64,000 nt of DNA from Margaritifera margaritifera (lineage: Eukaryota; Mollusca; Bivalvia; Unionida; Margaritiferidae). The DNA lies in contig JAQPZY010000384.1 of NCBI GenBank assembly GCA_029931535.1, positions 62,001 through 126,000 of the forward strand, read 5' to 3'. Shown here piece after piece: positions 41,560 through 54,004 of this stretch (position 1 is its first letter; each line of letters starts with the position of its first letter). The notes under the pieces were generated by a model. The model was given only the letters and a program-made list of their open reading frames with translations. It did no database searches and was not told the DNA's origin. The translations under genes were made by a program, and so were the position numbers.

Positions 41560-41750
41560 CTCCCCATGTTCCTTTGTCCCCCAAGTGCCCCATCATGTTC
41601 ATTTCACGTTTGTCCACCAAGTGTACCCTCCATGTTCATTTCCCATGAGCCCCCCAAGTGCCCCACCTTGTCCCTATGTTCCTGTCCCGTTTGTCCCCCA
41701 AGTGCCCCACGCATTTTAATTTCCCGTTTGTGCCCCAACTTGTCCCTATT
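41560..41750. repeat. C-rich minisatellite beside the polymerase remnant
   Basis: Four to five irregular copies of a unit of about 40 bases with tgtcccccaagtgcccca and catgttcatttcccgt. It is strongly strand-asymmetric (C/T against G/A) and lies directly upstream of the minus-strand polymerase remnant. Confidence 0.8.
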
Positions 41751-41759
41751 TACCAACAC

Positions 41760-42440
41760 ACTACTACTCTCGTTGCAAATTGTATGTGTTGAATTTCAAA
41801 TTCATTATATCGAAATACAATGTTTCCCCAATTTTTCAACGAAAGGTATATTATGACAGCTATAACATTAACAAATATAAAAAACTCCGATGGGATTCGA
41901 ACTTGATATCTGTGTCTAACTTTTTGATTCACTCTTTACACTGAACTAACCTTAACATACCGTACAGTGTAGAAAAATTGATAACTCACCAAAAAGCGTT
42001 ATACATTTCAAAGGGATTTTTCTTTTAGTTTATTCTAGTGTTTTTACATCTACAGAAAAGCCAAATACATCCGTAATTTATCTTTAAAAGAGAATGTTTA
42101 AAAAATAATATTATATTCTTCGGAGAAATGGAGATCGTCGCTTGGTTCCTTGCTCTTTGTTGTGAATATAAATATATAGTCAAGAAATTCGCTTAAAAAG
42201 ACGAAATGTAAAAAAAAGAATTACCAGATGCTGTCTTCTCATCATTTTGTCATTTTTCGAAATTTCAGAAATAATTGGTGGAAAACTTCCAAAAACATTT
42301 GGTTTCCTCGAAATTAAATGTATGGTATGATAAACTGGCCTCTTTTGGACATATGCCAATTTAGTTCGACGTTGACCTTTAAGAGCTGATATAATCAACC
42401 TAAGTTGGGCGAGATGGTAGAGAAATCACAGAGATCGATT
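41760..42440. other. No gene seen; intergenic, downstream of the M12B gene
   Basis: AT-rich sequence between the polymerase remnant's minisatellite and the poly(A) signal of the M12B gene. Confidence 0.5.
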
Positions 42441-42460
42441 CATCACACAGGATAACTTGA

Positions 42461-42716
42461 TTTATTAGTTAGAGTATCTGAGAAACGGATCTAAATGAAC
42501 TCAAAACTAAGCCAAGATGAGATGGACTGATAACGAATATATAGTCAAACAGAAGACAAATAAGGTTAACACTATATAATTTTCATAATTGATACAATAT
42601 CTCAGAGTTTCAGAGACGACAATGTAAAGAAATTTCATATTCTATCATTCAGCTATAATGTCCAGCAAATTTTCTTATTTGGTACTTGGCTGAGTCTGGC
42701 GCACTGCAGTTTGGAC
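42461..42716 (-). other. Probable 3'-UTR or tail exon of the M12B gene with AATAAA
   Basis: A good acceptor (catgtattttgcag) lies 472 bases downstream of the exon 11 donor. An AATAAA hexamer on the minus strand lies at 42461-42466. If exon 11 ends at its TAG this is 3' untranslated sequence. One frame reads PNCSAPDSAKYQ to a stop, but it does not match the phase left by exon 11. Support is splice-site and poly(A) signals only. Confidence 0.4.
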
Positions 42717-42818
42717 CTGCAAAATACATGATCTGATTGAATTTACTGTCGCATCAATTTCTCGAATGAAATGGGCCAACTGTCATTTCATAACTTTTAA
42801 AAAACCAAGAGCGTAGAA

Positions 42819-42843
42819 TAATAATAATAATAATAATAATAAT
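42819..42843. repeat. (AAT)n microsatellite
   Basis: Short trinucleotide run followed by (CATCAT)n. Confidence 0.9.
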
Positions 42844-43188
42844 CGACGTCATCATCGCCATCATCATCATCATCACTTATATGCTCGTAATTACAATCGA
42901 ATAGGCTTCAAATTGTAAAATTTGACTAGGAACGGAATTATTAATCAAAGTTTCATTACAAATTAATTCCAAATGACTGACGTTTATTTGTTTGGTGTTT
43001 AAAGTGACATCCATACATGAAGGATTACAACTTGCAGAAGCAATTGCTGAAGTGCCTTGCAAAGGGACCCACCATGGCTGCCGATTTTGCCTGCTCTTAT
43101 CAGGATTATAACCTGCATACTTATGATATAGATTATTGAAGGCTAACCACAGTGGCACCGTGACTCCAACTCTAAGGGATGTACTTAC

Positions 43189-43230
43189 CTATTTTGAAAC
43201 TTTTGAAACACACATTCCTTCCTTGCACCA
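43189..43230 (-). CDS. M12B protease exon 11: Cys-rich end and stop codon
   Basis: 42-nt exon with acceptor cactttgttttgcag and donor gtaagtac. It encodes [13 protein letters not shown] and then TAG. WCxxGxCV directly follows GTTCGINM in the previous exon, as in CGxxxWCxxGxCV of the family, so the frame is secure. The TAG is the last triplet before a perfect AG/GTAAGT donor. Either translation ends here with an intron right after the stop, or a longer tail has been lost. Confidence 0.85.
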   Translation of the reverse strand, partial: WCKEGMCVSKVSK

Positions 43231-43531
43231 CTGCAAAACAAAGTGCTTTATGTATGTTTGTAAGCAAAAAGAAGCAATAATGAAGAGTTTGCTCCGATAG
43301 CAACACACTGGTTCTTAATTCGATTGCGTTGCAAGGAAGTACATGTAGCTGCCTAATTGACTACATTTAAGTATGAATTATTATATAGCACACTGAACGG
43401 TTTTCTTATTAAACCTAATAAAAACTCATCAGAACAGTAAGAAATTATACTGATTATGGCATATAAATTTGTGAGAAAATGCCCTCCGATTCATGCGCTT
43501 GTTACAGCTTGAAAGGCGGTCATATTTCTGA

Positions 43532-43591
<60 letters not shown>

Positions 43592-46500
43592 CCATATTTA
43601 TTCCACAGGTGGTTCCTGTAGCTGAATTGAAATGTTCCGGGAGGCATTCGCCCGTTTTTGGATCCGTGCATTTCATGAAGCGACATATATTTTCATTTTC
43701 AGGTATATCCTTAAAATAAACAAGAAATGTAGCTCAAGATGAATGAGGTCACTTAACTAACCATCCACGCTAACCCATATATTTTAATCGTGTGGTGTGT
43801 GGGGAACGGCGATTGTTGTAGCCTGTATTATATGTCTGTTACACAGTTTGTAACTGCCGGTGGCGCATGGATATGAGAAATTGTTTCAAGTATAGATGTG
43901 GTATTTGCAACTCTCAACGCATCAAAACGCTAATTCGGTTCCTTACATATTTCTTATCTTTTAACAACATTTCCGATGAAATCCAGTGCATTAATTAAAA
44001 GCTCAAGCACATACAGACCATCATGCTTATATTAAGCATTAACTTGGACAAAACATGTAAAACATTCAGCATAGGTTATGTTGCAATTTTTCGAAATAGT
44101 TGTATTTGAATATCAGAAAATATATATTACACCAGAAATTTGATGATAGGGTAAATAACTACATTATTAACATTACGATATCAGAATCATATCAGGTTGC
44201 AAACCACTAGTAATTAGATTGTCCATGGTTAACACAGTTCATTAGTAATTAGATAGTCCACGGTTAACACAGTTCACTAGTAATTAGATAGCCCATGATT
44301 AACACAGTTCACCCTACATCGTATCGTTCTCTGATGTATTTTATTAGTCAGTTCATTTAATTTTTCCAGAGGCTTGAATGTTTACTGTTTCAAAGCATGA
44401 TCTAACCATTCGCAACCATGCTTGCAGACTGAGGCCTGATATCTCTTTGTTGCGTATGTGTGTAACTTTGTAGATGGGTCAGAAGTATAATATTAATTTG
44501 GATCCTCTCTAGCTTTGTCCGTTGTTACGATATGCTGACATCTTTTGTCGCGTTAAAATATTTCGTCACATACAAATTTAACTAGTTCAGAGATTCTATA
44601 TATCGCGAAAAATCATTTCACTTACAGCAACGTATATGATTTTATCCATAAGTTCCACGTTATTGAAATATATGTATTGGTTTCAAATTCGTCCTAGTAC
44701 TATATCGTAAGTTGGCTGTTCGGATACCGTTGCTGCGTTTGTTTTTATTCGTCTTGCTTTTGGTGTTTTATAGTCATGCTGAACTACTCATGAATTTCCA
44801 ACAAGCTGATTATAAACTCGGCGAAACATTTTTGGGAACTCTATTTATTTTTCTTGTGGTATCTATTTTTTATTTAACCGAATTTAAAATTGGTTAATTT
44901 AATCTGCATGGATTAATAAACCTTTATGTTTCATCAGCAAAAGCTACGCTGATATATATTTGAATGATGGTTCTTTTGAGAATGACATATTCCTCGATAG
45001 TTTTTATATTTCAGTTCTCAAAATCTTAAGCAGCGAACTGGTACTAAACTCGATGTATAATTTACGTCAAGGCTGCTGATTAAAACCTATTACTGTATGT
45101 ACTATGTATAATTTTAAGCCTTATAGAGGGTAAATCTGGAAATATTTCAAATGAATTATGCACTTACTTTTATATGTACGTGTGAGCAACAACAGTTGGT
45201 TTTTCTTGTGTCTGTTCTTGGAATTTTTTGTGAAGGGGAGACACGTCATTTTCGTTGGGAACTAGTTTCCCTACTGTGAAGGGGTAGTCATTGAAATATA
45301 TGTTCATGTGTTAGGAATTTTAAATTTTAACCTCAATATGTACCCCGAGTATCATCAGGAATGTTCAACATATTTTATCTACCGATTTCATCATTTCTTT
45401 TTCACTTCCTGATATGCTGTCTTTCACTAGCAAAAGTTGACATATTGCATACTAATGATGTATGTATGTATGTATGTATGTATGTATGTATGTATGTATG
45501 TATGTATGTATGTATGTATGTATGTATGTATGTATGTATGTATGTATGTATGTATGTATGAATGTATGTATGTATATATATATATTGCTTTTAAGGCACA
45601 TTATGAATTACTCTGGTTTCATAGCACTTTACTCGCCATAAATTTTCATTTTTCCATATCCATCTGCATATAATTCACGAGTTGCTTTTGCGTATCGTAT
45701 AGGAATCTGATAACCCCTCCGACTGCAAATTCCATATGCAATCGTTAGAAACATGTCATAATCTTACAAACGTTCTAACTCTACACCCGATGTCTTCAGA
45801 CTTTCGTCTTGTGCAAGGCCCTGAGCGCTGTAAGAATGCGCTTGGTCTAGTTTGTAGTTTTATGATGTTGTCTTTACTTAAGTCTTCAGAAAATGTCGCA
45901 TTACATTAAGGTGTCCTTCCTTACGTAGTGTTTGTTATCGCATTGATCTAGTACTTGTAGTCATCATTTAAATTGTATTAATGAGTGATGAATAGAACTA
46001 AAATAAATGTTATGTGGGAGGCAATATTGTTTAATCAAATATAGATAATGAATCGAAGTACTCGTATGGATAAATGTCTTTCGAAGAAATTGAGCTTGAT
46101 TATTTTCAAAATGACCAATTGTCTCTGTAAAGTTTGTATCACCTAAAGTTTTGGTTATATACTCATCAGCATCTCACTTGAATAAAAAGCTTCATACAAA
46201 TATAATTGTTTTCTTCTAAGAACGTTTTTACCATTTGTTTTCTTTCCAATTAGCAATGAAGTCCTTGCTTAAATGAAGTACATTTTTCTTTTCTGTTTTG
46301 GGGAGTAAGTTTACGTCATTTCTATGATCTTGTGTAACAAGTTCATTGATATACTGGTGTGAATCAAACTGAGATAAGTTGTGAATGAACTAGGAGTTTT
46401 TTACTTTCAGAGGGAATTTATCCCTCTGTTTCTTTCCAAAACACATTAAAATTAAAGTAAATGACATACATAACTTTCAGAAATCGACGCTGATAATTAT

Positions 46501-47961
46501 AACTGTTAAGTCAAAGCAACAGAAACTTATTTTGTCATGATGTCAACCATAGTTTTTTCTTTTAAATATATTAGTTTACGTTCATTTAATATATGCGGCT
46601 GTATTGTAGTAATAAAAGCATCGTGTTGCTATCTTCTTTCTGTATTTTTGTGTATATATTTACTTCCATATAAAAACATACAGCTTTTTGTTCCAAAGTA
46701 AATGTATCTGTAAGTTCTTTCGAAAATTATCAACATAGCAACGTGCGGATCCCTTTCTTTTTCTAGAACTTTAACTAGTCTGATGCATTTATCCTCTTTA
46801 AGCTTTTGGTGCAAGAGTTGTTCATTTGGAACATTTCAATGAGTCCATAAGACATATCGAAATCATTGTCAAATTATCTCATATTTTCAGTTTCAATTGG
46901 CATCTATCAAACCAATGGGAGAACTTGTTGAAAAATATATTGTTCTGGTGCTTGTTTTCATTTCGCAGGAGTATTAATAATTGATTCGATTCAATATATA
47001 AAGCATTTATCATAATTTCTTTAAATGCTGATCTATACGTTTTTTTATTTTTTATTTTTTGTTGTTCTTATCCCACTCCAGGAAACACAAGTCCAACACT
47101 TTATCGGCTTAAATCAGAAGCTAAGTCCCACAAGTTACAGGCTAAAATGTATCAATGTTGAAATAAAGGTTTTTGCTTTTATGAAACATTATCTTTGTAG
47201 TCACAGTGATCTTTTGCGCAAAATGAATGTTCAAATTGTCAATCATCGGATATAATGTATGCAAAATTACAAATTTGTCTATAAATTTCGTTGGGTAATA
47301 ACAATATTTGCTTTTCCTCTTAATCTGCTATCAGCAGAGAACATTTTCTAAGATTAACTTGATGTTTGAGCTGTACCTTTACAGACTTAAATTTGTATAT
47401 CTTTATTTTAAAACGTTGTAACTTGTCATGATGAATATCAGAAAGAATATATATATAAATCTGTGTTATTGCGTCGGGTACATGTATGTGAATTAACTTG
47501 TTTTAATCCACTAAATTACATAATTTGTATTTCTTGCATCAAGCGATCTATTATAAGTTGAAAACGTATCGCTCTTTTCTGTGTAGGTTTCTCGGCACGT
47601 CTCTATCATTTTTTACACTCTATTTCGCTTCTTATTGGTCATTTTTGTTCTTCTTTCATTGTTTACTGCCCTCTGTAATTTATTCCCTTCTTCGAGATGA
47701 GGAAGTTTACTCCTTTTTGTTTGTGATATATGTCAGATTTGTATCATTCATCTCAGAAAGTCTTTGTAATAACTGATCAAGTTTATATTGTATTGTGTCA
47801 ATAAGAAGTACCTTTTCATTGATTGAATTTGTTCAGAACGTGTCCTACTACTTTGCTTTAATTCTTTTTGATGATCTTACGTTTGGTACTGAAATATATG
47901 CTAGCAATTATTGATGTACTCTATAATTGTTCAACTGTGATATTTATTAGTGATAGTGGTG

Positions 47962-48027
<66 letters not shown>

Positions 48028-48710
48028 TGTGATATATGGTAACAAACTTCAATCTGCAGCTACCCATAATGGGTTTCGTGTCATTGAGCTCTGTGGAATG
48101 CGGTGGTCATGTTGGGTTTCTTTCGGTTATTAAGTAAAAACTCCAAACAACATGCCGTATTAAAATTCGCTCCAGATTCCAAATAATATACTGTATATGC
48201 AGAGCTGAGGCACAGCTGAAAATGTGTTCGTCGAGTACAGAAGAGGAGTTCGTCACCCCTGCGTACTACAAGAAAACTTTATTCATAACAAAGATCGCCG
48301 TTTTTTAAGACAAATGTTTATTAGTTAGAAACAGTTTGGGGTTTTGAACGAATAAATAATCGTACCGCATATTACTACAGACTATTCAGAATCAGTGTGT
48401 CAGCTCGACGGAATTCCAGACCGGTGAAAAATGCACAGACGGGTACAGTTACGATTCATCACTACATAGGGTCTGGGCGTAACGCACATATCTCCGATGA
48501 ATGAAACATGCATAGTTATTCATATTAATACAACTAAAATGTGAGTAAACCGCTTCCATTCCATTATTCTTTGAGCGAAAGTGTGAAATATTTAAAAATT
48601 CTAATCATTCATCAGCACAGTCTTGACGACTGTATTTACTTCCGACTTATGAGACATCATTTTGGTAATGTGCCACCAGAGGCATTATTATGCTTCAACA
48701 AGTATAAGTA

Positions 48711-48776
<66 letters not shown>

Positions 48777-50107
48777 ACATGGATAGATAGATAGATCGAG
48801 AGAGAGAGAGAGAGAGATAATTTATATTCGGAAGGATACATCTTCATTAAGGTTCCAGCAACCTTTTGTTGCTTTAATGTTATATTACATATTTTATATT
48901 TAGTACTGTACAGTCAGGATTGTGCTAACGTACCTTTAAACCCTAAACATCGATACAACCCCGCTCAATTTCTGTTCATTTATCTTGTGTTTGAAATCAA
49001 ATGTCTCAAAGAGGAGTCTCGAGTAAAAATAATACTAGAAAAAGAAAACGGAGTTAAGTCAATTGAGAAGTCTACATCTCTTATATGTCTTGGTACCCTT
49101 TCTGGAGGATGGGACAGTTCTCACACACATGTACAGGCAAACACGTACAAACACAAAATATACATACCCCACAAAAAACTGATTTGGGTCCTTTAATGAG
49201 TTGACACTGATCATTGGGAGTATAATCCTCTCCTGTTAAATTCTTGACATAATTCTGATATATAATCTTGTTGAAGAAAACACCTTTATTGGTCACGCAG
49301 TTTCTGAAACACGAAACTACTCTGTTTACAGTGATCGATAGATAGATAGATACATACATACATTAATAGATACATGGATCGATAGATACGAAGGATACCT
49401 ACCCACTCATCGTCATATCTAATTGTTTACCTACATACGATTGCATGTTTGCACACATACATAAACGAAACAAAATGTATGCACATACACACAGATAGAC
49501 ATCCCTGTAAATATTCCTTTCTCATGAGGCAGAGGTATCCGTCATTCATTATTTCGACATTACATCCTAATTTGACGAGTTTCCAAACCGACCGGTTCTC
49601 CCAAAGTGGGTGGCTAAATTTATGTTTCCCTTGGTGAGTATTGGTTATGTCAGTCACCCATATCAAAAGATGTCTCAAACGAATGTGAATTTAAAGTTAT
49701 ATATGTATCGCTATGTACTGGACATACTTGGTCTTTAGAATATTCTTGAACGCTTCTACGGAGCAATTAGAGAAAATCCAGGGATTTCTGGTGTATGGTT
49801 CGTCTGGTTCGAATATTGGTGAAAAGGGAGCCATAATAAAGAGATCATTGGCCGAGCAATTTGCCGCCTGTCCTTCGCCATCGCGGTATGCTCCAAGACT
49901 GGAAAGAGCAAGCAGACAAGGCGCATGACTATACATTGGATACAGTGCAGTTTTGAGAGTCAGAATTTTGATTGAACCATTCTCCTATCGTGTCGAGTGT
50001 CAGTACACCATCGCAAAACAATACAATCAAATCGATTCCAGGCCTTATAAATTATCAATTACCATTTGAATAAATGTGCACAGGTGTTTTTTGTTTTATT
50101 TTAATCA

Positions 50108-50172
<65 letters not shown>

Positions 50173-50205
50173 CGTGTGTGTTTATGTGTGTGTATCTTTA
50201 TCTAC

Positions 50206-50260
<55 letters not shown>

Positions 50261-52982
50261 CTTAATATTGTCAGGCATCCTCCTGTAGGATTCATGGATA
50301 GCACTTTCTGCTCTAGTATAGTATATATTTGTAACTCACTATATTAACCTCTATATAATCTGATTTCTGTCGTAGGAGTCTAAAGTGACAGTGTACTTAG
50401 ATGTGAATTAATTACAGGAACGATACGCTGGTGTTTTTACTAGGCACGAATGCCTATATCGGTGACTTTTTAACATCCTATTTTGGGATGTGTGCTTAGT
50501 AAGGTGGGTATTGTGGCTGATGCGCGCAAGATACATAAGATCACACTGTTGCTTAGATATTGTGGAGCCGCGATAGCTCAGTTGTACATGTGCAAATTAG
50601 GAATACAACACGAGGCACCAGAAGTGCTAAGCGAGTGGAGGAACATATGGGGGCAAATAGGACGCCAGTAATCAACTTACTTGTGTCCAAGTTCGTGTGT
50701 TCCCGTGTTAACCGTTCTAAAATAATCACCTGCCTGAATGACCGAAGCTTTCTTACCCTTGTCACATACGAGCCCTCGGTAGGCCTTACCTAAAAGAAAA
50801 AGATAAAACAAGACTAAGTTTATAATTCCACTCATCAAGGTTAACGTTCAAAAGCCTATCAGTGCATCGAGGTTTATGTGTAAAATATCCTGATTAAAAA
50901 CAAACATTCATGCTCAACTTATACAAATGTATTTTATTCATCTCAATTAATTGTCATTCCACATAAATTTCACTCATTACACGCATAATGTAAAACTAAT
51001 GCCACGATGATTACGTCGACAAAAAACAGTTATACTAATATAAATATAGTGAATACACTCAATGCCCATATCGATATTTGTTGGCCCAAATGTGTGCGAC
51101 TATGGAACTGGATTTATTGTCTCCTGCCCGACCCTAAATGCCAAGTTACTGAACAAGAACTAATTGACCCCATTACCCATTTGTTTGGTTGACGCCCAAT
51201 AACGCGATGTCATCTTTGAGGGCCTAGTTGATCATGTGAGGGCACTAGTACTTCTTGCAAGAAAATTAGGTCACTAGCAGGAAATTGGTAAAATTTAATT
51301 TATATGAAATCTCTTCTTGTATTGGATGACATCCAAATATATTAATCTACACAAATGACTACATAAAATGACAACATCAATATTTGTTGGCACGAGTATG
51401 CATGACTATATAATACGATTTGGTGATTTATGGTTGACGCGATTGCCGAGGGAACTAGTCTAAGAAGATTATAAAAAATATCTTACTTGACCGATGATAA
51501 GTAATTTGGACAAGAACTACTTTTTTGTGTTGTATATGTTACGTTAGTAATGATCGTTATGATTATTAAATTGATACATGAATTCGATACAAAACTTAAA
51601 TCAATGATCATTTAGATATTTTGGTCACAAGTATTTGGTCTTTTGCTGGTCTTTATTCTATGCGTTTTTTTTCATTGTAATAATCACGTCATTATATAAT
51701 CAACGGCAGTGTTTGGATTCAGCAGGTAAAAATGTTCTGAAAGTCAGTCATGATAAAAGTGAAAACATTTTATGTCTATATTAACTCTTCATTTATATAT
51801 TTCGTTAGGCAGCAAAATTATTCTTGTAATATCGTACATGCCTTGTTTCTGTGTCTTGCCTCATCGATTGCTTCAGATACCAATAGTGATGCATGGATAG
51901 AGGAGGTTATGTGTGAAACCGCTTTGGAGTTTATTTTGTGTAGGAGTCAGCGTAATGTCTAGGTGGGGTTGAAGAAATGTGTCTAGTAGCTTGCTAAGGA
52001 CAGTTGTCACAGTGATGCCCCTGTAGTTATTAGGTAGAGTATAGTCCTTCCATTTATTTAACACTAGCACATCTGGTATGCTTGCACTATGGATTATGTT
52101 GTTCAGAAGTCTGGTGATGTAGATAGCAACGGATTGGCCACCATATTTAAGATGTTCTGCGGTTATCCAAAAGTTGTCCTGAGTCTTGTTATTTGGCAGT
52201 TTCTTCGTAGTATACTCCATTTATGTTACGTCTCGTATGCGCTGGGGTACCGATCGAGTACAACTCGTATTTTCAAGCAAGAGATGATCGTTGGATAATA
52301 ATTCCATGTGCAATCATCGTAGTGTTCTTTGCTAGGGAGAGTTGCTGGGCGCTCGAAGTGGTGTCTCCATCTCTGCAATATTTTCTCAGGGTGTACTAAG
52401 GTGTTGTCATCTATGAGTAGGATTTCTGTCTGTACATGATGAATGTTCCTCTGCCTGTTGACTAGTGCTTAGAAAAGGGTGTTGATCGAATTAAGCTGCT
52501 ACCATGATGTCGGCAAAGAGCTATTCCCTGGTCGCTATTTTGAAGCTGATATCCATAGGATCGTCCGTGTTCTTATGTGCACTGTTCATTAACCAGTGAA
52601 CTCTTGTTTTGATCTTCGGCATGCAGCCAATATATTTTCGTTTCATGGGCTTCTGCCTTTTTGTTTATGTTGGCGTCGATGACCGGGATGGCAGGTAATG
52701 TAGCTTGCTCCATAACACTTCCAAGGTTGAGAACATTAAGTGGGATTTGAAATGGGCTGTTTAACGATGCGGTATTTCTATATATTCATGTCACACGTAT
52801 TCCATCTGGGTTTGTTTGGCATCATTCCTTTATCGTTGCTTGCTTACTGGTGGTTTTGTACTTACGCCATATCGATGATGTTGCCAATGATCGGATGCGT
52901 TGATTGGGTCGTGTTGCGCTACGTTTACAGCGCAAAGTAAGTATGCACGGGTAAGTGGTGGAAAGACGTAAGAATAATAATA

Positions 52983-53034
<52 letters not shown>

Positions 53035-53354
53035 TAATAATAATAATAATAAATCAACAACAACAACAATAAGATTTCCCTAGCGAGCTGGTACCGTTGA
53101 ACCTCGAAGTCTTTCATTCTACCTCGTTACATCAATATTTTGGGAACGAGCGCATGGCTGAGTATGTTAGCGAGTTGGTGCACGATTCCATGGGTTTGTA
53201 CATTTATCTCAGCTATTTCCTGTCCGCCTCGAACAGTTTCCTTCGACGTTGTTGAATCTCGGGTGGGGCGCGATTATAATTTATAGCCGCATTGATTAAT
53301 GTTCCATAGGGCACTTGTATATGACAGTGAGGGGATGGTTTTTGTTGTTTCTCT

Positions 53355-53444
<90 letters not shown>

Positions 53445-53935
53445 TTCCTATATATAACGCCATCTTTTAACCGCCATCTTCGCTTAATAACATTCAATTT
53501 TTAAGAACCAATTTTCCGACTATAAAGTACTTGTGATCCTTTAGTGCAGGTTTGTGTTGGGCGTCTTCAGTATTAAATACAGAACCAAATTTCCTGGGTA
53601 ATGTAATAAGTGGTCTCTGAAGGCATTACTGTCTATCTTTGTGAAGAAAACTTAAAGATAAGACCTTTACGAATAATGATAATTATGATTTATAACTGGC
53701 ACTCTGGGGAGAGGGATAGTTGTAGTTGTAAGCGACCATACACTTCCAAGATATAGTTGATAAAATCAATAGGGATTGCTTGAGTAAAATGAAAATAACC
53801 CTTTCAACTGTGAACGTCTAGAATAATAGTACGTGGTGTACTCCCTGAAAAGGTTTACGATCAGATACTCTAGTAGCGACCTTAATATGGAGGCTGACTC
53901 TAAACAAAGAAATCTATCCCTGGCAGTTATCACAC

Positions 53936-54004
<69 letters not shown>

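Noticed and set aside
42877..43158. 93-codon minus-strand frame in M12B intron 11
   Set aside because: No matching splice sites or family motifs; it lies after the in-frame stop and shows no homology I recognise.
45361..45673. Open frames of repeating MYVC
   Set aside because: Artefact of the (TATG)n array.
49505..49613. Minus-strand frame with [13 protein letters not shown] and [10 protein letters not shown] between M12B exons 8 and 9, first taken as an exon
   Set aside because: Its acceptor is weak and no good donor in the right phase follows. Exon 8 joins exon 9 directly in phase and gives the family-typical LKTKNCVTN.
50560..50640. tRNA-like ccgcgatagctcagttg upstream of M12B exon 7 on the plus strand
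   Set aside because: Only an A-box-like stretch is present; no B box or tail, so no SINE or tRNA is called.
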